Of a stretch of 28,043 nt of DNA, positions 9,301 through 21,300 are shown one piece after another (position 1 is the first letter of the stretch; every line of letters begins with the position of its first letter). The stretch is from Elysia marginata (Eukaryota > Mollusca > Gastropoda > Plakobranchidae), in NCBI GenBank assembly GCA_019649035.1, contig BMAT01003668.1:241686-269728 (forward strand). The letters are read 5' to 3'. Made by a program: the position numbers and the translations under genes. The notes under the pieces are model-generated. The model was not told the origin of the DNA. It did not search any database and saw only the letters and a list, made by a program, of their open reading frames with translations.

Positions 9301-12300
9301 AATATTTATACCTTGGACACATGATCACGGAGGATGTTGCCACTCTAAAAGAGGTACAAATGTCTTGCAATCAGTCTAAATGAATTCTACGTCGAAATTT
9401 GAAGGTAGTCAGATTTTGGTATCACACCAAATTATATTTTCTCTTTTTCCAAATACAAAAAACAGAAGAGCTCTATCAAGCTTCTATGTGAAGTTATACC
9501 CGTTTTAAAACGGCACGGTTAGGATTTAGGAAATTTGAGAAAGGAGAGAAAACAGCATTTAAACTTTATACGGCTATAAATTTATTGAGGCCTTAGCAAC
9601 CATACCAATTAAAATTAAACACATTAAAATAAAATTTGAACATCAATGTCGAGTAAAAACTGTTTAAATCTGGCTTTAGCCTCAATATCTGAAATAAAAA
9701 AATGACTTCTGAACACCCACTAAATTTTAAATGCCTGTATCTCAAAACTAAGCCTTTTGACTTACAGCTCATTTGAACAGAATGCGAGACAAATACGGAT
9801 TGAAAAGACAAGGCAAAAGTTTTGGGAGAACAAAAAGCTGCTACGAAGGAACGTTGGTCTCAATACTAAGAAAAGAACCCTGGCGTGGTACATATTCTCA
9901 GTCTTCAACTATGGTTGCCAAGCATGGACCTACTCCAAGACGGTTCAAAAAAATATGCAGACGTTCGAAATGTGGTGCTACAGGAGACTTCTCAAGGACC
10001 CATGGACAGAAAAGAAAACCAACAAAGAAGTTATACAAATGGCTGATGTCGGCGAAAGACTGTTGCAACAACTTATAAAGCGGAAACTTAGGTATGCTGG
10101 ACACATCATGAGAGGCAGCTCGGGACCTTTGCTACAACTATCCCTAGATGGGAAAATCGAAGGGAATAGAGGACAGGGAAGGTCAAGAAGGAATTGGGTG
10201 GAAGAGGTAAAGGAATGGTCAGGGCTAGGTTCGACAAGCTTGAAGATACGAAACGGGAGGCCGAGAACAGAGAAAAATTGAGAGAGATGGCTGCAAGCTT
10301 TCGGACCGAAGACGGCACTTGATTGTTTTTAATACTTCTTTCAAAAAAATTTTGATTCTACAAAAACAAAGCCGATAAAGAAAATTATTTTAGATTATAA
10401 TCTCGTACCAAAATAAACACAAGCAATTAAAAAATTATAAAAACCAGTGTAATGCATTCATATTTTTAGTTTTCTTTTGCAATGAAATAGCCCACTAAAG
10501 ATTTAACAGGTTCACATCCTGAGGTGTCAGTTGTTATAAAGAGAATAGTTCAAAGTTGATGACCGTTCGCAAGTAGATAATATTACAAACATAAAATCAG
10601 AAACGATTGGCCTTTTGAGGTCGCAAAAACTAACATCATTTTGAATGCCATGGTATAAGCTTGACTAATACCGGTACGTCGTAAGATTTCGATGTAGAAT
10701 TGTTCATTAACCGTATTAGTTTATTGTGAGCTACTTAACTTGAAGGAATTTGAGATGAGCCATCCTAGTTAGAAAAAAGTACTTTCATTCCCTATATCTT
10801 TCAATAACTCTATTTATTCATGATTTCCTCTACTCATCCTTTCTCCTATCTAATTTTTTATCTTTTATTCTCTCTCACTCTATCTCTCTATTTCTTTCTA
10901 CTTCGATATAAAACGGTAAGGGATATGTAATTTAGTAACAATCAAAAATATTTAAATGTTTTAAATTTTAATATCTCTTTGCCTCGCCTTAGTCGAAAAG
11001 CGATAATTCTGGGTTTTTTTTCATACTGTCACAACACAGTTCAAGGTGGCACGCAGGTGAAAAAAAACTCAACCACAAACAATACGCCACAACTGGGCTA
11101 TGCTATTCAAAATGGGCAACCTCTGACGCCCCAACAGGTGAGAAAAGTTTACTATAATATTGCTGGATAACAAGAATCATCATTGGTGATGATGGGCAAT
11201 CTGCAACAAAGTGGATACCCTTTAAAGACCGTTACGGAAAATATATTATTGTTTGTTATTATCTTTTGTTGGTGTGTGAGAAAGCATGTGAAAAAAAAAT
11301 GGTAACGTTTGCTTATTCTTGGATAATATTGTCTCAACATATCTAAAATGGAAAACAGAAAAAAAGTGTAGCAGATACATTATTTTAAAAAAAAATTAAA
11401 GAAAAAGGCAGTGTTGAATCTTTATGAATCCACAAATTTATGAAAGAAACTTCTTTATCTTATTTGCTAAAACGACTATTGAGGAGTGGCTTGACGAAGG
11501 ACTCCAAAAATTAAATCCATTTAGTGTTATATTAAAGTATATGGATTTACTTATCTTTTGCATTTATATTGACAATCTTACGCTTTCACCTAATCTTGTC
11601 AATGTAACGCGTAAACAGTAAAACTCTGAAATGATCTGAAATACTCAATTACGATCGTTTACTTTGGCTCAAAGTCAAACTTTGCTTTTCATTTTAACTT
11701 TTTTAAGGGGGCGTGTGGGCGCATATTTTCTTTATGGCATTAAGGTTGTGCAAAATTCATATTGTCCGTTTTGAAAGTGTCGTGCATCCGCTATGTTAAC
11801 ATGCCTAAGAACCGCTCTATCAATAAATGCAGCTTAATTAACAAACCGCGGAAATTTAATATTTGAACATCTGTCATGAAAACACAAAGCTCAATAATTA
11901 ATAAAGTACACAACTCTTACAGTTAGGAACGGGGACAAAGAGACAGAAATTTAATCAAAGGCAGACAAAGGTATCCTCAGGTAGAAAAGCAGACAAAGCT
12001 ACAGGTAGAGAAACACATAGGGGCAAAGACAAACACGCTGCCAGTCATTCAGAAATTAAAAAGAAACAAAATGAAGACTCGATACTTTGTAAAGAACAAT
12101 GATAATGGAGAAATAAAATGCAGGTTATAGGCAATAGAGGGCAGTAATGTAGAACAGTACGATGCTGTATTCAAGGCAAGTTTTGGGACATTATTTTGCA
12201 CTTTCTCTCTGTATACATCAAGCTATATGGAACGCACCTTAGCTCCAGTTTTAGGCCTACACTATAGAGAGCGGACAAATGTCCATTTCCACATCAAGGA

Positions 12301-15300
12301 TGATTTGACTTAAATATTTCTCTAAGCTTCAAAATGAAAAAAAATTTGATGGCATCCTTTCTCACTGCCATGTGCAATAGAGAACATTCATTAAATATTT
12401 TTCTTTTAACTTGGGTGTCTGACTTTCTCACATAGAAAAAAGGACTGGCAGACTTTGCCAAGCGGTTGGGCTCGAGTATTTCTCAATTGCCCGACCTGCT
12501 CCAGGAGGGCGGCAACTCCACACTGGACCTCTTGAAAATTTGGAGAGACTCGGACCTCCTCCGAATGTTGACCGGCTCCAACACATCTGGGGTAAAATAA
12601 ATCTAGACGGAAATTCCATTGTTGTGCATTTAAAATTTCGAACCTATTGCTAACTAGAAACATCGATTTTGTAGCCCTCTTTCCTTAATATTTAATTGGT
12701 GAAACAAATACATTGCAGAAGCGCCCTTTGCATCTGCTAGTAGGTACCATAAACAAAGTTTGGAAATCCAGTAACAAAGCGTATAACCAAAAGCCAATAC
12801 CACCTAAATTGTAATATAGTTTCGTTCTTCAATTTATTGAGAATACTGGTGTTTGACAAATCTACTAAAAAGCAGTATTGAACAGATAAATGAACTTTGT
12901 TGCTCCGTTTGTTGTCATTTCACACGCTAAGGACCCAACCAGTGAACCATACACAGTTGACTGGCTGAAGTGTAAAAACGACCTGCATATGATGGCTAAC
13001 GGAATAGCCACAGGGCAGATGTGGGCCCTGCAAAGTAAGGCATTTTTAAGTCCTATACTATTATAATATAAGATAACATCCCTTTTAAAGCAACGACTAA
13101 AACATACCTTACAGATAAGAATTTCTTTTCTTTACCTTATTTGTGGACAATGTTGATAAGCGAAAGAATGCTATTGTTTTAACTAAATACCATGTTCACG
13201 GCAGTTCTAATAACAATTAAAGAAGCCAAAAACTCTTACTTTTCCTTTTCTATTGTAGAGGGATTCTCTTTAACTAATATGTTAGAAATAGCGTCCACTG
13301 TCCACTCCTGTAACACTAATCCATAACCTACAATAAAGTAAAACTATTAACTATATCTGTGATATCAGTGCTGGACTCATGGGGCAAGCCGGAGTCGAGC
13401 ATCCTCAAGGGTAACACAGCTTTTCTTGGCAACAATGCAGAGTGTCGAGGCGTCCACTATACTAACACTAAAACATTTGTCAACGTCCAGGGGAACATGT
13501 GCCGAATGAGCATTAACCTGGAAGCTATGAGAGGTCTGGCCGTAAGTAATGTTTTAGATAAAATGCACGCAACTGGTCGGTGCAGTTTTCTTTTGGGGAG
13601 AAAATAACCTCAAAGTTCTACTGATTTTGATAAATAACACATAAGTAGAGGAGAAGAAAATGCTGAAAGCGCTTGCTTTGATATACAGATGAGAACGTCA
13701 CTGTATGAGGTACTTTTTCATTCACTCTATACGAAAACATTATCAGACCTGTTTTTTAAACTGATTTACAATGAGTGAGATTGTTTAATTTATATATTTC
13801 TTGTGGATAAACGTATGGTTTTGTGAGCACAGCACAGTGTTTGCCTTTATAGAAGTCTAATGTCTTCTTCACACTTCTTGGTGCCCTGTTTTAAATCCTA
13901 AATGCATAAACAAGAACATCTCTCTCTATCACACACACAGGCACAAAATAATAACTTTGTTACTGACATAACCACGGCAAATCACCATGTTAAAACATTG
14001 TTTCAGTTTGTAAAATCTTCACCCTTAAGGCACACAAACTAGTATTCGCAAGTTCTACAATACGTATGTAAATATATATCGAAAACCCCTCCTCAAAATT
14101 ATAACGTCATTGTTGTATTGTGAAATTGTCTTGTTTTTACGTGAACAAATACAAAAACGCTTTCATGAAAACTTTTCAGATCTTTCCTTCACGGTTGACA
14201 TAACATCTCACATGCTTTGATTTCTGGAGTCCAGCCAGACACTTATCGCCTAACTTTGCGCCCACATGAAACTGCTAAAATTGACATTAAAGAATAAAAT
14301 GGCTTTGTTGAATCCATCTGTAACAGATTGATTGATTGATTGAAGGGTATTTTTACAAGCCCAATTCCACTTCAAATGTGCTCTCAGGGCTTGGGTCCCA
14401 ATGACAATTTACGGGCTGCCACCCAGAGACTAGCGGGGATACCATGACTTAGCCTCAGCCGGTCACATTATACTGACACCGACCCAACCAGTAGGGGCCC
14501 GGACTGTGCTCGGTTGTGTTTCGAACCCCCGACCTCTTGGCCACGGGGCGAGGCCTCTACCAACTGAGCTATCTAGGCCCCCTCTGTAACAGATAAAGTG
14601 TGGAGAAACTTCCTTATTTAGGAAAACTTATGATCAAGGTGAAGCAAATCAATAATTAACCAGAATGCGAAGTAATTGTTAATAAAATATACTTTGCATA
14701 GTTCTAGAAAAAAACCTGTTATTAATATAGTACGATTTTATCTCTAGTTTTAAATTATCTAGCCAGGATACTAAATTGTCCTTAGCCACACTTGGATAAT
14801 CTCGTTGTCACACGCCAATTTCGTTATTGGGCAAACGCAGCACAATAGGGTCAGTGGTTTTTGGTTATATATTGTATGGTGTGCACATAGGTATTTCTTT
14901 GAGTTTCCATACTTGCATGTTGTAGGCAGTGTTTGCATGGCTAGGTCTGAGTCGATTTGCTAATATTTCCTCAGTGCTTCCTGTTTGGAGGTCTGAAACC
15001 TGGAAGGGGTTGAATCGGATCATTTATCGCCTCTCTCTCTCCCCTTGATGAGGTGTCATTTCCCTTTCTTATTTTCATATTTCATTTCATTATAGTCCAT
15101 GGGCTCAGATCCATAGAAATATTTTCTCTACTTAAGTCTTGATGATATTGGGGCATGTTGCGTATTTTCTATAGTAAAATGGAATTGGTCATGTTGTTTT
15201 CTTTCTTTATCAGTTTATTATTGGCATCTGCTCTTTGAATGAGGTGGCTCAATTTCTCATATTGTATGGAGCTATTGAACCGGTTTTCACTTTACCACCC

Positions 15301-18300
15301 TCCGATGAATCTCATTGAATCTCTTAGTTTGACGTCAATCATATTTGCGAGTGAGATTTTATACCATTTTGGAGCACAGTAAATTGCTTGCCGCAACAGA
15401 GTGCCAGGTTAGACGTACCGATAGTCAAGACTGTTGGAGAAACTCCCCATGTTGCTATTTCTAGTTTCTTTAAGATGCAGTTTCATTTTGCTACATTGTT
15501 GGCAGAGCTTTGGATATCTTTGCAGTGTGTTAAATCTCTCTCAAGAGTGATATTCAGATATTTGGAGTTTGAATAGACTGGGAGGATCTTGTCTTTCACC
15601 CGGATATTAATTTTTTCCTGTTAATTCTTTGATATTATATTAAAAGTTTCTTGTTACTGATTTTTTACTTTTGTTTTGACGTCCATATATCAAAGTAGTC
15701 GCTCAGTTTGATTTTTATCTCCGACCACAGTTTGATTATGTGCCAAGACCCAGTCATCAGCGCAGCCTAACTTCAGTTAATTTGGTGTCTGGCATGTCGC
15801 TGATGTATAAGTATTGGAGATTTGGAGAAAAAGCTGAGACCTGTGGTACGCCTTTTGTAATTTTTTCTCGTATTTCTTTCCTCCAAGAACCACATAAAAA
15901 CTTCTCGAAAGAACTTTTAATGTTTTGATGCAGGCATCTTTGCCAGTTTTAAAATAAGACCACGTATCACGACCGTGCCATTGGCTACGGAAAATTCAAT
16001 CAGTTCAGCTCCTGTCCTCAGTTTTTTTTTAGATCCCGATTCTATAAAATCATATCAAGACTAGATTCTAGGTCTTGTTCTTTTGTGTCTCTATCTGATC
16101 GAAACCCGCTTTGCACGGCTAGTATCTATGGGTCTGTATGAGGCGTGATTCTTGTTGCTATTGTTTCCAGGAGTTTGTATATGCAGCAGAGAAGAAATAT
16201 TGTCCTCCAACTGAAATTTTTAGTGGCTGGTTGACCTGATTTCAATATTACGATAACTTTGGCATGTTTCTATATCTGAAGGTTTGTTCCTTTATCAATA
16301 ATTTCATAGATTGTGGCAGCAAGCCATTCTATTGATGCATGAACAAGGCATGTGATAATGAGGCCGTGCATGCGAAATGCATTGCCAGTCTTAATACATT
16401 TAATGACTTGCCCATTTCATCGTCAGTAACTGGGATGCTGAGGAAAATGTTAGTCGTTTCTTCAGTTGCCACAATGATTTTGTACCCTCGTCTTATGCCC
16501 CTTTCAAATTGAAAATTAGTTGCATGTTTTCCTTGCTGCTTTATATCTCTGGCTTTCTCGCCTGAAAGTGATAACAAGAGATGCTTTTTCAGACGATGAG
16601 TCAGGGTCTACTTTTTATGGTTTGCCTGGTATATCGGTTGAAGTGAGTAAAGCCCATAGTCTCCACAGCTTCAATCAATCTTTTTTTCCCGTTCCTTTTT
16701 TATTCTTAGGATGACCCGGTTGGTTAATCAATTTGATATCTGTAGATATAGGTAAAGTAACGAACTCGTACCTGCTATCTGTGGCTGTAGGTTAGTTAGC
16801 TATTTTTGCTGATTCCTCCGCTCCATAGATTTATAGGTTACAATGAAGAAATGCCAATCTATATTAACAACTTTATTATCATAGACCTAATAAGCGAACA
16901 GACTAATAAATTGTCTAGAGTTCTTGAGTGTAGCCACACGTTCAACGTAGGTGAGCCGGTCGCCAGTGAGCAGTGTCTTCTCGGCCGGTGTGTTTTTATC
17001 CGTGCTGAGTTCTTCAGGAGGTGTCTATCGGTCTCTGGTCCACAGTTAACTACTGTGTGCTAGGACTTGAATATAGCGCTATCTGGTCCCGAAATACTCA
17101 GTACTACTTGACTGTCGAAGAAATATTATTAATACAATGGTCGCTACAGAGTCGCGAGGAAGCACTTTCCATCTTCCCAGCCAGTAATGGGCCGACCAGG
17201 CGTCACCTTTGATCGAAAGTTTGCGTCGTATCTCGTGCTATGGTGACTTTGTTAGAGTTAGTGACCTATTGCTATTCTTTCTGGGGCTCGGTTTCAATGT
17301 CTATTGAGAAAATGACATGATTATATGAAGCATTGACAGAGAAATAAAGAAGAGACCCGCAGTTCTAATGCAGTTTATAAGTAGAAACTACTGCTTGGCG
17401 TTGCTAGCGTCTCAGAATGGGGTGCAGGCCCGGAAGAATTTCCCAAAACTTGATGTTTCCAGCTGTTAGGAGCGGGGAAACATCTCCCACCAAGTGTCGA
17501 CTGTCTTCTTCTGAAAAGTATTTTAGAATTTCATGATTTCTGCTAACAGATCTTTATGTTGTGCCAATGCGAACTCATCTCTAAAATCATAACAAGCTAA
17601 TCGATTGCCCGCTGAGTTTCATCATTGTTTTTACTTTTAGCCAGTTCGAACTTATTAAAACAAGGGTTTGAGCCCTTTCGCTCGTTTGTACGCAGAATAA
17701 ACTTTCAACCTTTAATTTTTTTAAAACCGCTCCAAAATAATGAAATGTGCTTTCATGACATGCGATGTTGTTATATCAAGTGTTAAGCTCGTTCACGTAA
17801 ATCTAGCGGTCGTTGAATACATTCGAATTATACGATGATAATAAAGGATAGAAAATTGAGCACAAATTGTTTTCGTGGTTTTTATTATCTCTATCTCTTG
17901 CTTTTTCGCACATCATTATAAGATTGTTATCGTTATTGACAAGGTTATCGCGCCGGGCCTGATGTTCGACAACAGCAAGGTTGATGGCTACTTGTCGGTA
18001 ATTTCCTACCAACATTCGAACCTGTAATAAAAAGTCTCGATAGTTAGCAGATTGTTAGAGATATAAAAAAGCAGCAGCAATTTATGAAAGAAAAATTTTT
18101 ATTGTCCGTTAAAATTGTAGGAAACCAATTGTTTTAAAGTTTAGGATACAAAACAATTTTGCTTTGTTGTATGACCAAGTTTAAATAGCCTAACTATCTG
18201 ATACTATAATAAGTATAGGGTTATGTATACAATCACGAGAGTATCTGTATAACAGTATGTTTACTTATTTATTTATTTGTTGTTGTTGTTTTACCCACTA

Positions 18301-21300
18301 TGACTGTTGGGAAGACAGAAAGCGCTAATCAAGTGGGAAAGTCCAGTGAACGGTCAAAGTCCAATAACGGAAAAGATAAAAAAGCGCTCAATGTGGCTCA
18401 GCCACTAAGCTTCCGCGTCCTCACTAGCGTACCTATCTACGGGAGGAGACTTTTCGCGCTCCACTTCACTATCGACTTGAAGCCTTGCACTTTCCTTTCC
18501 CCCTTCCTCCCTTTCACCTTTCTGCTTATTTCTTTCCTTTTTAAGTGGGGTGTTTAAGACACGTTTTGTGCGGCCCTCCGCTGAGCGGGTTCTCCTCACC
18601 CACGTCTCAGAGACGTCCAGTGTTATCTGCTTAGAGATCAGCACTCTTCGAGCTCTTTCTATCATAGCGCTTTTCTCTGCGTTATGAGCTATCACCTCGC
18701 CATGTTGTGTCGCGCTCCTGTCAACCTTTTGTTTACTCATATCGAGGGCGGTACCTGAGCTGTCACTTTTTCTTACCACCTCATGCCCCTTTTCTTCATT
18801 TGTTTGTGCCAAAGTTGTCCCGCCTCCATTCCCGCTACTAGATTGCTCTCTGTAGTACAAATACGCAGTTAAGTTTGCTCCCACCTTCATCATCTTAGGG
18901 AGCGTTCATTATTTCACTTTGAGCAACTGAAATTGGAATACTTTCNNNTATAAGTTTTGTCGTGGGAATCTCTCCCTGCTCATATACAAGGAAGGGGTTT
19001 TGACCTAGTACAGGGATCGCCTGTCATCCCAATTCAACTCAAGACACAATTAGATCTTGTCTCGCTTCTACGGATGTTGGATAAATGCGCCACAACCCGG
19101 ATATTTTCTGGGCACCGTCACAACTTCCCACTCCCGCAACCGCCTCACACGCCTTACAAATATCCAGCCCAACGCTCATTCAGGCTTTTGGTATGATGCC
19201 GAGTCCAAGATAAAACATGCAGGCACTCTGCTAGTGGTAGCCATGTTTACTTCAAGATTAGCGCAATGTTTTTCAAATGTCTAAATATTAATGGATTCGT
19301 CTGCCACGAATAACTAAAGTGAATATTTGTATTCATTCAGCAAACAACAATAACCAAAACACAATGTTAGGGACAGAACAAAAGCCCAACCACAATGTTA
19401 GGGGCAGACGATTTTGAATATCTGTCAATCGCTATATACCAGAGAGTGTGTTGGAGAGTTTTCTTTTGCAGAGTGTGTGACCTTGATTGACACAGTTTGT
19501 GACTTTTAGTATCGCGTAAGTAGGGTACATCTTTGACAAACAAACAAACCAACATCCCAATTACTGGCGAATAGGCGGAGAGATAATAACGTCCGGTGTC
19601 AAATTAAGGTAAATAAAAAAGATAAATCAGAATTAAAAAAAAGACACAAAAAAACGCATACACAAGTAGAAAGGCAAATAAAGCTGAAAAATAATTACTA
19701 TGTACAAAAGAAATGAGCGCACTAAGGCATTGGTGAGTCAAACCAACAGTAATGGATAAAGGATCGGTGGGAAGAAAGAAGAGTCATTGAGGGGGAAATT
19801 ATCGGGACGCTAGTATATCACGTAGAATTGAGCAGTTTCACTCTGATAATGACATATACAAGAATCCCGAAAAGAGAACAGAAGAGAAATCTAAATGTAA
19901 AAGTAAGAACAGGTCTGACCCAGGTGACCTAGAACTAGATCAGTTGCCGACAAGATGGCCTTAACCGTAACACTACACCCAGTGTAACTTGTGTGACTAT
20001 CTCGCGGACTGTGGGGGAGAGAAAATTAAAAAGAAAAAAGCAACACTTTTCTGATTTCCCAACAGTGTAGAAGTATCCAAATTTGATTCAAATAATCCAG
20101 ACAAGGAAGGAAAAACACCTTGAAAAAGTTTGGAAAAGCAGACTCAGTTAAAAAAGCCGAGAAAAAACACGACCTGTCAATTTGACAGATCAACCGGAAG
20201 TCCAGCTTCAATCAATCTATCTTTCTGTCTCCCTCGCAGTGAGCCTAATAGTTTGTCGGCAGTGTTTGGGTTTCCAGTTTTTTTTTCGTATTCTTTAAGA
20301 ATCTTCTTACTCTCCAGTCTTGACCGACTTTTCTCATAGTCAACACCGTTCAATTATTGTAACAGTTGACATCGCAAGAATATACTAGGGACGTAGAACA
20401 AAATCTGCCCAAGAATCAAACTAACAATGAAGAACATTGGACGTTTTACAAAGCTCATCTTGAGTACTGCAAAGAAACACATACCGAGAGGCTTTTAAAA
20501 GGAATATATCCCATGAAAGTAAGAAACAAATTGAAGAATAAGAATAAAAATAACCCTGCTATAAAGGCAGCTACAGCTTTCCAAAGCATTTCAATACCGG
20601 GTTCTTGAAAACAGTGTTTATCAGAGGGGTAACGCTGAACTTCATAGTTTGAAATAAAAAATATAATTTTTTTCCCAGGGAAAAGCCTTAATATCATTAG
20701 AGTGTGATTAAACCGACTTTAGCTATGTCATCACACAGACTTTTGAGCAGTTTAATTAAATCTACTTAAAGCTTGAAACTAACCAAATATTTCTCTGTAT
20801 TGGTCTTTTTGCCAGGGTAGTCAAGATATCACGCCTATCGTTCTTGATGTGTGTTTGCCTAGATCATGTCGATCCGAAGACCTGAACAAAGCTTTAAAGC
20901 AGAGTAAGTGGAGAAGTAGCCCCCGCCAGGTAAATTAAATGGCTATGTACAAATACTTATGGATGATATTGTTGCGCGACTAAAACTATCTGACAATCAT
21001 TAAAACGAAACTCATATTAGCAGATACACAATATACTCAAATCCGCACCTTTAAACAGAAGAATTTATTATTGTCAACGGATCTTCAACTTGTTTCAAAC
21101 CAGAGTTTAAACACTATAAATTCGTTTCCATACAAGTGAAGGGTCCCGAGCTTATTATCAAAAGGTCAACCACAATGTGCGCCAAAGACAATAGCAGGTA
21201 AGAGCTTTGGCTTGAAGAACGAGTGCATGGCCGTTAAGAAAGAAATCTAGACAAAGTAACAATTATAAACCTTTCAATTCACTCTCTGACCTAGCTTAGT

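Larger units (their letters stand above)
6850..10322 (+). mobile_element. RTE-like non-LTR retrotransposon, decayed and interrupted
   Basis: A single former ORF is traceable through frames as AP endonuclease, linker, reverse transcriptase and C-terminal tail, ending at TGA 10320-10322 after MAASFRTEDGT. Frameshifts and stops occur throughout. Two stretches (about 7600-7800 and 9384-9768) have no LINE similarity and look like later insertions. The 5' limit is uncertain; LINE-associated sequence may begin near 6640. The similarity pattern (EN with ETHW, YADDT, long YGCxxW...FEMWCYRRLL tail) fits RTE/BovB-type elements. It lies in intron 1 in sense orientation. Confidence 0.85.
6377..11039 (+). 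other. Intron 1 of the NRF-like gene
   Basis: It runs from GTAAAG to ACACAG and is 4663 bp, phase 1. Most of it, from about 6850 to 10322, is an RTE-like LINE relic in the same orientation as the gene. The remainder is AT-rich and shows no other coding sequence. A CT-rich tract near 10860-10905 is unremarkable. Confidence 0.85.
13542..20815 (+). other. Intron 5 of the NRF-like gene (7.3 kb)
   Basis: Phase 0, from GTAAGT to TTTTTGCCAG. The family sequence on either side joins without a missing piece (MRGLA to GSQDITP), so no coding exon is expected inside. It contains a SINE, a jockey-like LINE relic, a dispersed repeat, and an unidentified minus-strand ORF, each listed separately. Confidence 0.85.

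Noticed and set aside
13359..13607. Exon 5 ORF read through into the intron with an upstream start
   Set aside because: The strong donor at 13542 and the in-phase join to exon 6 fit the family; residues after 13541 do not.
19925..20005. Weak tRNA-like text on the minus strand (A-box-like TAGTGTTACGGTTAAGG)
   Set aside because: The B box is poor and the anticodon arm does not fold, so I could not support a tRNA or SINE call.
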